DNA of 53,975 bases from a virus: IMG/VR virus record IMGVR_UViG_3300046694_000107, positions 1-53,975 of that record; one strand, given 5' to 3'. The position numbers were made by a program, and so were the translations under genes. How positions within the stretch are numbered: the stretch's first letter is position 1; every line of letters begins with the position of its first letter. The notes under the pieces are model-generated. The model was not told the origin of the DNA. It was given only the letters and a program-made list of their open reading frames with translations, and did no database searches. Below, one piece after another: positions 29,480 to 36,062 of the stretch.

Positions 29480-29943
29480 GCTTGCTCCTTGCCGATGGCA
29501 GCGTCAATTGAAGCAGGCCCGAGGTCCGACCAGTCGAATGCACTGAGGATGTCATGGACCGACAACGAATAGCTGACGCGATCCTTCGGCCCGGCGATTT
29601 GCCCTTTGTCGTCGAAAGGGGACATGCTGTTGTAGTGCGATCCGATGAAGTCGATGACAGCTTCCGGTGTCCGCGGAATGCGGACGATCATTTCTCGAAG
29701 TGCCCGCACCTCTGCGATAAGGGCGAGGATTGCGGCGGGGTTGGCGGCCGCGATGTACTCCGCTAAGTCCTCTTCCATGATCGGCTCTGGCATATGGCCC
29801 AGATTGGTAAAGACACGACATACGGCGTCGCCGTCCTCGTGCCAGACGTGCATGCCGTCAAACGTGCCTTGGCCAGTTTCGGTAGACCATGCCTCTCCGC
29901 CGGACGACTTCGCCAGCGTTTCCAGTGCGTCGATGTCGATCAT
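29476..29943 (-). CDS. Ead/Ea22-like early protein
   Basis: A 155-residue protein from the ATG at 29943, with GGAG eight bases upstream. I-A-A-A-N-P-A-A-I-L-A-L-I-A-E-V-R-A-L-R-E in the middle is the hallmark of Ead/Ea22-type phage early proteins. Before it are short beta segments (H-V-W-H-E-D-G-D-A-V-C-R-V-F). Such proteins are dispensable early products of lambdoid phages. Confidence 0.7.
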   Translation of the reverse strand: MIDIDALETLAKSSGGEAWSTETGQGTFDGMHVWHEDGDAVCRVFTNLGHMPEPIMEEDLAEYIAAANPAAILALIAEVRALREMIVRIPRTPEAVIDFIGSHYNSMSPFDDKGQIAGPKDRVSYSLSVHDILSAFDWSDLGPASIDAAIGKEQA

Positions 29944-30143
29944 TCCGCTTGCTCCGTCAGGCCGCGCCATTGATCGCCGAATTCAGCATGGCCGAAAGTC
30001 GTCTTTCCGCCGCCCTTGCGGAATAGCCACGATCTGCCGTCGAACCACCACATCCTCGTCGACCCCTTTCCCTCATACTGTGCTTCGTACCAGCCCACCC
30101 GCTTTGGCAAAAGGCTCGCCGGATACCATTCAGTCGTCTTCAC
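29940..30143 (-). CDS. Small W-rich protein, paralogue of the 25947 product
   Basis: A 67-residue protein from the GTG at 30143, preceded by GGAGGAA. E-W-Y-P-A-S-L-L-P-K-R-V-G-W-Y-E-A-Q-Y, then R-M-W-W-F-D-G-R-S-W and W-R-G-L-T share order and spacing with the 25947-26189 product. Function is unknown. Confidence 0.6.
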   Translation of the reverse strand: MKTTEWYPASLLPKRVGWYEAQYEGKGSTRMWWFDGRSWLFRKGGGKTTFGHAEFGDQWRGLTEQAE

Positions 30144-30427
30144 ACTTCCTCCGTCACAGGTTGGCGCATCAGACGCGCGCGGCATGCTCTCTGCATCGCT
30201 GCAAGCGTCTCGTACGTGTTGAATACCTTCTTGCCCGGCACGGCGACGTAGATGCTGCCCATGCGCGACCGGGATTGCTTGACGCACCTAACGAGTTCGC
30301 GGTCGAGCAGCCGGCGGATCGACTGGCTGATGCTGTACTTGTCGAGTCCTAAGTGCTCGCCGATTTCTTCGGGGTTCGCGCCTTCAGGATTGGCCGCGAG
30401 GTATTCGCGGATCAGTTGCATGCTCAT
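30140..30427 (-). CDS. Winged-helix regulator
   Basis: A 95-residue protein. I-R-E-Y-L-A-A-N-P-E-G-A-N-P-E-E-I-G-E-H-L-G-L-D-K-Y-S-I-S-Q-S-I-R-R-L-L (6-41) is a MarR/ArsR-type winged helix, with the wing following as R-S-R-M-G-S-I-Y-V. It overlaps neighbours by four bases. It is probably an early regulator. Confidence 0.65.
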   Translation of the reverse strand: MSMQLIREYLAANPEGANPEEIGEHLGLDKYSISQSIRRLLDRELVRCVKQSRSRMGSIYVAVPGKKVFNTYETLAAMQRACRARLMRQPVTEEV

Positions 30428-31335
30428 GCGCCACCCGGTGCGGAGAGAAGTTGGCGCGCTTCTTCCATGTATGGGAGGATGTCCGCGGCATTGTCCATTG
30501 CTGTCCAGAAGAGCTTTTCCAGCATCTGATCAGTCAGCGCCCGCGTCTGCTCCACTGGTTGCGGGGCAGAACGAGCTTGCCAGCCTTCCCATCGCGCATT
30601 CAGATAATCTCGCCCTTCTCCGTAAGTGTCACCCTCGCGCAAATCCTTAACGTCGTCGGCAGTGTGGTCCCCGTTCCAGCCGTTTTCCTTCATCGCCGCG
30701 TTCCATACTTTCGCGTAGTCGGCCTCAAACGCTGCCCGCTCGCCGTCCAGCGCCACGGCAGTCGGAGAGGGCTGCGGGGCGGTAAGCGAAGCTTGGGCGG
30801 CGTCGATTTTTTCACGAATGCTTTTAGCTGCATCGTCTGGCGACAATGTCCCTTGCTGCACACGATGGAACAAATAGGCAGCATCGGCGTGCAGTTCGGC
30901 AAGCCACGGCCAACCAAGCGTTACCGGCTCCGCCGATTGCGCTGGCTCGGCATGGTCCGCGACACAACTTTGCGTGCCGTGTTGGCAGACTCGACCGGAA
31001 AAGTTATCGATCTGGCAAGCATCGCGCGGCGATTGCGCTGACGCAGCAGTGGATGCCGCCAGCATGGCGCGCGCTTGCCACGCTTCCCATGACCATCGGA
31101 TTTCGTCCCGCTCGTACCCGCCTCCACAATCGCGATTTCCTCGAATCTCGTTGAGCGCCGATGCGCGGTACATCTCTGGGACGTCGCTGATCCAGTGATC
31201 CTCGAACGCGAGGCGCTCAAGTTTCTCCGACTCGGCTTTGTTTGCCACAAGCAGAGCGCGCCCAAACGCCACAACGTCAAACACTTTTTTCAGGCTGTAT
31301 TCATCGTACAGCCGCGCAATCTGGTCGTTCGTCAT
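30424..31335 (-). CDS. Modular hypothetical protein with two W-Q-A-R modules
   Basis: A 303-residue protein. Module 1 (about 43-92) is F-E-D-H-W-I-S-D-V-P-E-M-Y-R ... Y-E-R-D-E-I-R-W-S-W-E-A-W-Q-A-R. It is close to the whole product at 15807 (D-V-P-S-M-Y-R-N-A). Module 2 (about 200-255) runs F-E-A-D-Y-A-K-V-W ... R-W-E-G-W-Q-A-R. Linkers Q-P-S-P-T-A-V and Q-P-V-E-Q-T-R-A-L-T-D-Q are shared with the 16618 product, partly with identical DNA. The protein looks assembled from parts; its function is unknown. Confidence 0.6.
   Translation of the reverse strand: MTNDQIARLYDEYSLKKVFDVVAFGRALLVANKAESEKLERLAFEDHWISDVPEMYRASALNEIRGNRDCGGGYERDEIRWSWEAWQARAMLAASTAASAQSPRDACQIDNFSGRVCQHGTQSCVADHAEPAQSAEPVTLGWPWLAELHADAAYLFHRVQQGTLSPDDAAKSIREKIDAAQASLTAPQPSPTAVALDGERAAFEADYAKVWNAAMKENGWNGDHTADDVKDLREGDTYGEGRDYLNARWEGWQARSAPQPVEQTRALTDQMLEKLFWTAMDNAADILPYMEEARQLLSAPGGA
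30533..30566 (-). repeat. 34-bp dispersed repeat, copy B
   Basis: Identical to 16751-16784; the accompanying 22-bp block is at 30753-30774. Same strand and same order of blocks in both places, about 240-260 bp apart. Confidence 0.85.
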
Positions 31336-31574
31336 GCTGCCACCCGCTTGCGGTTTTGAAAGTCGACGCGAATGACGTTGCCCGGAGGCGGGATCACGCC
31401 GTCTTCCTTCATGGCGTTGATGACCTTGCCCTGAAGCTCCGACGCTTTCTTGGCGACGGCGGCGGCCTGATTCTCGATGGTGAGAAACGCGGGCCCGTAT
31501 TTGTGCTCAGAGCGGATCGTGTCGCCATTGGCGGCCACGTATTCAAACGCGACAATGAAAGTGCCGTCGATCAT
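31332..31574 (-). CDS. Small hypothetical protein
   Basis: An 80-residue protein from the ATG at 31574, with GGGAGA upstream. It begins with beta strands (I-D-G-T-F-I-V-A-F-E-Y-V-A-A-N-G-D) and continues with a helix, A-V-A-K-K-A-S-E-L-Q-G-K-V. It ends with V-I-R-V-D-F-Q-N-R-K-R. It follows the tiny membrane gene with an ATGA overlap. No family recognised. Confidence 0.6.
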   Translation of the reverse strand: MIDGTFIVAFEYVAANGDTIRSEHKYGPAFLTIENQAAAVAKKASELQGKVINAMKEDGVIPPPGNVIRVDFQNRKRVAA

Positions 31575-31702
31575 GCTGCGTCTCCCGGAGTGCACATCAA
31601 CTGAGCGGCGCCGTAATAGAGTCGGAAATGTCCGACGCCGACAGCGCCGAGAATTGACAGGGTGATTACAATTCCGCCGACCACCGCGAGGATCGTTTTC
31701 AT
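31571..31702 (-). CDS. Tiny membrane protein
   Basis: A 43-residue protein between the DnaC-like gene and 31332, overlapping both by four bases (ATGA at each end). M-K-T-I-L-A-V-V-G-G-I-V-I-T-L-S-I-L-G-A-V-G-V-G-H is one transmembrane helix. The remainder is short and polar. GGGAG lies before the start. Function is unknown. Confidence 0.6.
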   Translation of the reverse strand: MKTILAVVGGIVITLSILGAVGVGHFRLYYGAAQLMCTPGDAA

Positions 31703-32511
31703 GCTGCCGCTCCCAGATTGTCGAGACCGCCAACATCGCGCGATTGGCGCCGATGGCTCTCCCAGTCAAAAATGACGCTGACGCCCGACTCGAGCATCCG
31801 GTCGACGAATCGCTCGCCGATGTAATCCTTCAGCGTTTTCCAGTCGAGATTCGTCAGCAGAATGGTCGGCTTGCAGTTCAGCCGGCGCGCTTCCAGCAGC
31901 TCGTGCAGCGTTCGCTGCTCGTCGTCGGTGCCGCGTTGCAGGCCGACTTCGTCGAGGATCATCAGGTCGATGCTTTCGAACTGGCGCAGCATCTGTTCTT
32001 CGCTCATGTCCGAGCCGCGCGACCAGGTGCCGCGGATTTTCGTGAACAGGCGAGCGGTAGAAGTGAAATACGCGGTATAACCCCGCGCCATCAAATGATG
32101 GGCGCACGCGCATGCAAGGTGCGACTTGCCGGTGCCGACTTTGCCCATGCCGACCAGCACCGTCCCACTATTTAGGTGAGCAGCGAAGTTGTCAGCAAAC
32201 GCGCGGAACTTGCGCCGTGCTACGATCTGGCCCTCTGTACGCGCTTCGTAATTTTCAAATGAACGATCGCGGAAAAGCGTAGGAATGCCAGCTTGTGCCA
32301 GACGGGCCTCGATTTTCGCTTGCTCCTCGGCGCGGTTTTTCTCCGTGCGTCGCGCTTCTTCTTCGCGCGCGGCATCGCTGCAGCACGTCGGGCACTTGTC
32401 GAGCAGCGTCGTTTTGAATCCAAGATCAATCGCCCGAATCTCGAATTCTCCGTGTTTTTTGCATGTACCCACTTCGTTCGAAGCGGGTAAAGATGCCTTT
32501 ATGGTGTCCAT
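31699..32511 (-). CDS. DnaC-like helicase loader (AAA+ ATPase)
   Basis: A 270-residue protein. The N-terminal part has C17 with C40-P-T-C-C, a zinc-type cluster, then a charged helix. The AAA+ core has Walker A G-K-V-G-T-G-K-S (123-130), Walker B L-M-I-L-D-E-V-G (183-190), sensor I T-I-L-L-T-N-L and an R-F-V-D-R-M arginine-finger segment. This is the DnaC/DnaI/IstB-like loader group. It would bring the host DnaB helicase to the origin defined by the upstream initiator. It follows the initiator gene by 45 bp, where an operator occurs just inside the initiator gene (32615). Confidence 0.92.
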   Translation of the reverse strand: MDTIKASLPASNEVGTCKKHGEFEIRAIDLGFKTTLLDKCPTCCSDAAREEEARRTEKNRAEEQAKIEARLAQAGIPTLFRDRSFENYEARTEGQIVARRKFRAFADNFAAHLNSGTVLVGMGKVGTGKSHLACACAHHLMARGYTAYFTSTARLFTKIRGTWSRGSDMSEEQMLRQFESIDLMILDEVGLQRGTDDEQRTLHELLEARRLNCKPTILLTNLDWKTLKDYIGERFVDRMLESGVSVIFDWESHRRQSRDVGGLDNLGAAA

Positions 32512-32556
32512 TATTCGGTCCCTTGTTGGTATTCTTGCAACATTCGTCAGAAATTT

Positions 32557-33321
32557 TCAGCTGAAGAAATCAGTCGAGTAATCCATCGAATCCAGCGATT
32601 TCTTACCCTTAGACGATACTAACATAGTATCGGAGCGCGGTGCATACAATCCTTGAAAACTTCCTGCAATCGAATGTTCGATGACCGCTTTCGGGCTGAA
32701 ACCTTCCTCGCGGTACCGGGCGAGTTTTTCAATATTCAGTTCGGCACTGCTGGCCGTCATCGGCTTTTTCTTCTCCTTCCGATGCTGTACCCACTTTTCC
32801 CATAACTGAGGATCCAGCCATTCGGGGAGGGAGGGGCGCGGAGCGCCTGTAGTCTTTGTATTCTCTGTAGTAGTCTCTGTCCTATATAGACATGCGGTGG
32901 ATTCTTCCGGTTGTACCGGTGGATTCTTCCGGTTCAACATGCGGTGGTTTTTTCCGGATGGGGGTGCGGTGGATTCTTCCGGATGCGTCTTTTTTGCGCT
33001 CAATTCGCGCAGGCGCTCGTAGTTGATCGCGTAGTAGTTCGTCCGATTTGCCTTGTCGTCGGACAACTTTTCGACGTCGACAAGACCCTGCGCTCGCAGG
33101 TTGGCGACGATCTTGCGGATGGACTCAGGCTTCCAGAACGGAAATTGGACGGCCCATTCTTCGTAGGTGTTGTAGACCCACTTCCGCCCTTCATGGAGAC
33201 ACTTGCTGTGTGAAGACCAGTAGTGGATCTGCTGCAGCACGATGGCCTCTTGGAGGCCAATCGCGCATGCAAGCGTGGGGGAAACAACGAGCGGCGGCTC
33301 GTCGAATAAAAGGCTGCTCAT
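32557..33321 (-). CDS. Replication initiator (lambda O-like, winged helix) containing the origin
   Basis: A 254-residue protein from the ATG at 33321. Residues 1-110 form a winged-helix DNA-binding domain: A-I-V-L-Q-Q-I-H-Y-W, then W-V-Y-N-T-Y-E-E-W-A-V-Q-F-P-F-W-K-P-E-S-I-R-K-I-V-A-N-L-R-A-Q-G-L-V. A linker with repeated P-E-E-S-T-A follows, encoded by the DNA iterons. The C-terminal domain has L-W-E-K-W-V-Q-H-R and should contact the loader. As in lambda, the origin is inside the initiator gene. A downstream dnaC-like gene supports the call. Confidence 0.85.
   Translation of the reverse strand: MSSLLFDEPPLVVSPTLACAIGLQEAIVLQQIHYWSSHSKCLHEGRKWVYNTYEEWAVQFPFWKPESIRKIVANLRAQGLVDVEKLSDDKANRTNYYAINYERLRELSAKKTHPEESTAPPSGKNHRMLNRKNPPVQPEESTACLYRTETTTENTKTTGAPRPSLPEWLDPQLWEKWVQHRKEKKKPMTASSAELNIEKLARYREEGFSPKAVIEHSIAGSFQGLYAPRSDTMLVSSKGKKSLDSMDYSTDFFS
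32615..32631. promoter_or_regulatory. Intragenic operator near the end of the initiator gene
   Basis: GATACTAACATAGTATC is a perfect 6+6 match to the phage dyad. It encodes S-D-T-M-L-V. It lies about 100 bp before the helicase-loader start. No strong promoter is visible around it, so it may act as a transcription roadblock. Confidence 0.7.
32893..32982. other. Replication origin: four iterons
   Basis: Direct repeats of TGCGGTGGATTCTTCCGG occur at 32893-32910, 32917-32932 (first two bases diverged), 32940-32957 (two changes) and 32965-32982. Their starts are 22-25 bp apart, about two helical turns. Both position, inside an O-like initiator gene, and structure match lambdoid origins. Confidence 0.85.
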
Positions 33322-33752
33322 GCGGCTTTCTCTCGCAGGACGGAAAACGACTTCTTGCCTTTGCTGCTGTTGCAGGATCGGCACATCGTCTGGAGGTTTT
33401 CGAGGGTCGTGGGTCCGCCGTCATGCTCGGAAATGATGTGGTCGCACGACAGATCCACATGCGAGCTGCACATGACGCAGCGGTAAGCGTCGCGCTCAAA
33501 TACCGCCTTGGAAAGGCTCCTGCCGATCTCTCGCTTCTTCGTGCGCTGCATGCCGATCTCGGGGCGAGTGACATTGGCTCGCTGCATTTCTTCTTCGAAA
33601 ACCAACTGCATATAGCCGCCGTTTCCGTCGCCCAAATGGGCGATGTACGGCGCCGCCGCTGCAATTGCGGCGCGGATCTGTTCCCTGAACCGCGAGGCGG
33701 CGAGAGTCTCGCCGTCCCGGGCGGCCGACCCGAATAACACGGGCTGGCTCAT
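33318..33752 (-). CDS. HNH endonuclease
   Basis: A 144-residue protein from the ATG at 33752. The N-terminal 85 residues are helical. The HNH domain follows: Y-R-C-V-M-C-S-S-H-V-D-L-S-C-D-H-I-I-S-E-H-D-G-G, N-L-Q-T-M-C-R-S-C-N-S-S-K-G. All metal-binding and catalytic residues are visible. Its stop overlaps the initiator start and its start overlaps the cro-like stop, so it is built into the operon rather than a loose insertion. It may act on DNA during replication or as a host-DNA or competitor-DNA nuclease. Confidence 0.88.
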   Translation of the reverse strand: MSQPVLFGSAARDGETLAASRFREQIRAAIAAAAPYIAHLGDGNGGYMQLVFEEEMQRANVTRPEIGMQRTKKREIGRSLSKAVFERDAYRCVMCSSHVDLSCDHIISEHDGGPTTLENLQTMCRSCNSSKGKKSFSVLREKAA

Positions 33753-34015
33753 TTTCCACCTCGCACCTTGCCGACCAGGCGCTCGGGCGCATCGCTCAGG
33801 CCCAGCAGATCGATCACCGTCATCGGGTCGCCGTTGATCTCGTCGCTGGTCTTCGCCAACTCCATCGCGCGCTGGTGACTGATGCCGCGGTTCTGTGCGC
33901 CGAGCTTCGTTTTGTGCAGAATTCCCTTCCAGTAATGGATCGTCACGCCGAGCTTGTCGCACACTTGCTGCGCAGCTTTAGGACCGTATTTGTCGTGCCA
34001 TTCCTTGGCGTTCAT
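33749..34015 (-). CDS. Cro-like DNA-binding protein, first gene of the early operon
   Basis: An 88-residue protein from the ATG at 34015 after GGGGA. K-A-A-Q-Q-V-C-D-K-L-G-V-T-I-H-Y-W-K-G-I-L is an HTH-like segment. The rest is basic and helical (N-R-G-I-S-H-Q-R-A-M-E-L-A-K-T). It is divergent from the XRE repressor across two operators (34041, 34059). This is the standard place of cro, or of a cII-type activator. Confidence 0.65.
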   Translation of the reverse strand: MNAKEWHDKYGPKAAQQVCDKLGVTIHYWKGILHKTKLGAQNRGISHQRAMELAKTSDEINGDPMTVIDLLGLSDAPERLVGKVRGGK

Positions 34016-34040
34016 GCAATTCCCCCTTGGGTTGAGAAGC

Positions 34041-34075
34041 GATACCAGCATTGTATTGGATACTATGTTTGGATC
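34041..34075 (-). promoter_or_regulatory. Early leftward promoter with two operators
   Basis: GATACCAGCATTGTATT (34041-34057) and GATACTATGTTTGGATC (34059-34075) are adjacent 17-bp operator copies. A minus-strand promoter TTGATC - 16 bases - TACAAT overlaps them and points to the cro-like gene. This is the main switch of the early operon. Confidence 0.75.
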
Positions 34076-34127
34076 AAAGCAAAATCTCGCCAAAGCCTAG
34101 CTAACTCGGTGAAAACGCTAGAGTTTC

Positions 34128-34196
34128 GATACCAGGAGGGTTGCATTCTGAAAACGGTTGACGCACCATTCGGATAAGCGATACCGCGATCCGCAG
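34128..34196 (+). promoter_or_regulatory. Repressor promoter region with half operators
   Basis: TTGACG (34158-34163), a 17-base spacer and ATACCG (34181-34186) form a plausible, weak promoter toward the repressor gene. GATACC half sites occur at 34128 and 34180, which would allow autoregulation. Confidence 0.55.
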
Positions 34197-34273
34197 GGGC
34201 GGAAATGTCCGGGACTCGCTTTACAAAATGCGCAAAGCGCACGCAGATTTTTGCGGACTACATAGGAACCGAA

Positions 34274-34711
34274 ATGTCGACACCAGAAACAATTGAGCAG
34301 ATCCGGGCGCGGAACTTCCAATGGCTTTTCCAGCAGTTCAAGGACGAGATCAGGAAGGACGTACCCGATGCGCCTGATCGGGGCATGCTCAAGAAGTTCG
34401 CCGAGCGCCTCTCAATTGGCCCGATTTTCCTTTCGCAGATCAACAACGGCCGCAAGGTGATCGGCACGGCGATTGCCGACAAGATGGAGCAGGCTATGGG
34501 CCTGCCGGATGGCTGGATGGACACTGACCACAGCAAGGATTCACTGGCCGATGACGACGACGCGCGCGCTTTTCAGGAGACGGTGATGAACCTCTATGCG
34601 CAGGCGCCAGAGGCCACCAAATCAGCTCTGATCAAGGTGTTCGGAGCGCTGGTGACGGGCAAGCCGCTCGAGTCGCTGGTGCCGGAAAAACCGAACGAAT
34701 CGCAGAAATAA
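34274..34711 (+). CDS. XRE-family repressor without peptidase domain
   Basis: A 145-residue protein from the ATG at 34274 (AGGAA upstream). The HTH comprises L-K-K-F-A-E-R-L-S-I-G-P-I-F-L-S-Q-I-N-N-G-R-K-V-I-G (about 39-64), and G-T-A-I-A-D-K-M-E-Q-A-M-G-L-P follows. The remaining ~70 residues are acidic and helical and contain no S24/LexA Ser-Lys peptidase. It is the best candidate to bind the GATAC-type operators. Induction would not follow the RecA self-cleavage route unless another factor intervenes. It is divergent from the cro-like gene. Confidence 0.82.
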   Translation: MSTPETIEQIRARNFQWLFQQFKDEIRKDVPDAPDRGMLKKFAERLSIGPIFLSQINNGRKVIGTAIADKMEQAMGLPDGWMDTDHSKDSLADDDDARAFQETVMNLYAQAPEATKSALIKVFGALVTGKPLESLVPEKPNESQK

Positions 34712-34856
34712 ACCTGATTCCGATCGGTAATATTTGCCGTTGAAGAAAAGTAACAGGATGTATCGGAATTCCTTGCGTGCGTGAAAGATAAGAAGTATCT
34801 TGACGGTATCGCTTCGTTGAAAGCGATCCCCCAAAAACACAGATAGCGAGCGAAGA
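34712..34856 (+). promoter_or_regulatory. Intergenic region with direct GTATC half sites
   Basis: This stretch between the repressor and the next small gene contains AGTATC (34794-34799) and GGTATC (34805-34810) as direct half sites around TTGAC. Nothing else is recognised. Confidence 0.4.
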
Positions 34857-35066
34857 ATGACGGGTGTTCAAACGGCATCGACTGGGTCGGACCAGGCCAG
34901 TTCGGCTGGTCAGGTTGAGTTATCGAATTCATGGACCGAAATCGAGGAAGTGCGTGCGGCAGCCCGGGGCATTCCCGCTGCCAAGCGTCAGGAGGCGATC
35001 CGCGCGCTGCATGCGCTGATTCTTTGCAACACAACCGATACCATGATGGGAGCATATAACGCTTGA
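34857..35066 (+). CDS. Small hypothetical protein downstream of the repressor
   Basis: A 69-residue protein from the ATG at 34857. The N-terminus is S/T/Q-rich, followed by a helix (W-T-E-I-E-E-V-R-A-A-A-R-G-I-P-A-A-K-R-Q-E-A-I-R-A-L-H-A-L). An operator half site, GATACC, lies in its 3' end at 35037. It may be co-expressed with the repressor in the lysogen. Function is unknown. Confidence 0.55.
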   Translation: MTGVQTASTGSDQASSAGQVELSNSWTEIEEVRAAARGIPAAKRQEAIRALHALILCNTTDTMMGAYNA

Positions 35067-35092
35067 CGATACTGTTATGGAATTGGTACACT
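35063..35092 (+). promoter_or_regulatory. Strong rightward promoter with operator
   Basis: TTGACG (35063-35068), an 18-base spacer and TACACT (35087-35092). The operator-like GATACTGTTATGGAATT (35068-35084) occupies the spacer. Transcription would begin near 35099, at the first base of two consecutive hairpins. Confidence 0.7.
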
Positions 35093-35098
35093 GTTGCC

Positions 35099-35151
35099 AC
35101 AGTGGGAGTTTTCCACCCACTGTCCTGACATGAGGCTCCCCCGGGCCTCAT
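35099..35151 (+). ncRNA. Candidate short double-hairpin RNA
   Basis: Hairpin 1: ACAGTGGG (35099-35106) with CCCACTGT (35116-35123). Hairpin 2: ATGAGGC (35130-35136) with GCCTCAT (35145-35151), followed by TTTCGGTT. These directly follow the start point predicted for the promoter at 35063. The second may be a terminator with a weak T-run, giving an RNA of roughly 60 nt, or the leader of a longer transcript. Confidence 0.45.
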
Positions 35152-35159
35152 TTCGGTTC

Positions 35160-35650
35160 CTTCCGTGATCTACCAAGGTCACTTTCCGCTCGCAGAAATG
35201 CTTGAGCGGTTCTTTTATTCAGCAGGCCGTGCTTCGGTAAAATGGAGCGCGGCTTTTTGCTTTCTGGCGCGAACAGGAAAGCCGTGCGTCGGGTCTGCGG
35301 GCCCGGCGCTCTCCAAGATGCGCCCTGCGAGAACCGTTCCGAGAAGCTACGTGCTGTCGAGGGGCATACGTCACGCGCGGGACGCATCTTAGAGATGCGA
35401 ATGCGCAGTGCTGATGCGCGGTGAGGATCCATGCGGGAAGCCATCTAGTAGCGCAAGCGAAATATGGCCCGTATGCCGGAGATCAGCGCCGGCCGCTCTC
35501 TCAGTTACAAAACCAAATCCGGGCGCGTGTATGGGCGGTGTACCTGCGCGTTTCGGTCTGGGTCAATGCCGGTCCCTGGAGGTCTGTGGCATCGTCGAGC
35601 GCTCGATCGATGTTGCGGTGGCGGTTCGATTCCGCTCGCGTCAGGCACCA
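35160..35650 (+). ncRNA. Candidate structured non-coding region ending in a tRNA-like domain
   Basis: Nearly 500 bp without an RBS-led ORF but dense in inverted repeats. These are CCGCTC/GAGCGG (35186-35209), GCCGTGC/GCGCGGC (35226-35253), GCTTTC/GAAAGC (35259-35282), GCGTCGGG/CCCGGCGC (35286-35309), a 15-bp imperfect stem 35315-35329/35376-35390, GCCGG/CCGGC (35475-35493) and CATCG/CGATG around TCGAGCGCTCGA (35590-35612). At the 3' end, GGCGG-TTCGATT-CCGCT (35620-35636) is a perfect T-arm shape. A 12-bp interrupted helix, 35537-35550 with 35637-35649, closes the domain just before the A of CCA at 35650. No canonical tRNA folds from it. That it is an RNA is inference. Confidence 0.45.
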
Positions 35651-35676
35651 AAAAAAGCCCGCTGCAATAGCGGGCC
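35650..35676 (-). terminator. Terminator for the leftward small-gene operon
   Basis: On the minus strand GCCCGCT (35675-35669) and AGCGGGC (35663-35657) form a hairpin followed by seven T. It ends transcripts from 36424-35748. Confidence 0.85.
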
Positions 35677-35747
35677 AGTTACATCTCGTTACGTCAGATC
35701 GGGCTATAACCGCAGCACCGGATTGCGTTGCGGGATCATTTGCTGTC

Positions 35748-36062
35748 TCAGTGTCGCGGAAACTGCTCGTTTTCGGCTTGATCGCGCGAATCACGAGCGA
35801 TCTCTAATTCCACTAAACGCCGCACGATCGCTGCGAGCTGCGCGTCATCGCGCCAGGCTGCGCGAATCGTCGCCGCGTCTTTGCCGACGGCCGAGTGAAA
35901 GCCGGCGATCAGGTCGTCATCCTTGAGCGTCGCCATGCGATCCTTGGTGATGACTTCGGCACGCTCGATCATTGCGTCGTGCTGGTCGAGTTCGCCATAG
36001 TGGCGTGCGGCCATGCGGTCGTTGTGCGCTTCCAGTTCTGTTTCGATGGCCGGCATGTTCAT
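35748..36062 (-). CDS. Hypothetical helical protein
   Basis: A 104-residue protein, strongly charged and helical (I-E-T-E-L-E-A-H-N-D-R-M-A-A-R-H-Y-G-E-L-D-Q-H-D-A). It then has A-A-W-R-D-D-A-Q-L-A-A-I-V-R-R-L-V-E-L. It is the last gene of the operator-controlled minus unit and overlaps the preceding stop. Function is unknown. Confidence 0.6.
   Translation of the reverse strand: MNMPAIETELEAHNDRMAARHYGELDQHDAMIERAEVITKDRMATLKDDDLIAGFHSAVGKDAATIRAAWRDDAQLAAIVRRLVELEIARDSRDQAENEQFPRH

Noticed and set aside
35555-35650. Canonical tRNA gene
   Set aside because: T-arm and CCA are present, but no D-arm or anticodon arm with normal spacing can be drawn and the acceptor helix is too long. Kept only as a tRNA-like element.
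35421-35807. Plus-strand ORF of 128 codons in the structured region
   Set aside because: No RBS, runs through the terminator hairpin and into the antisense of a supported gene.
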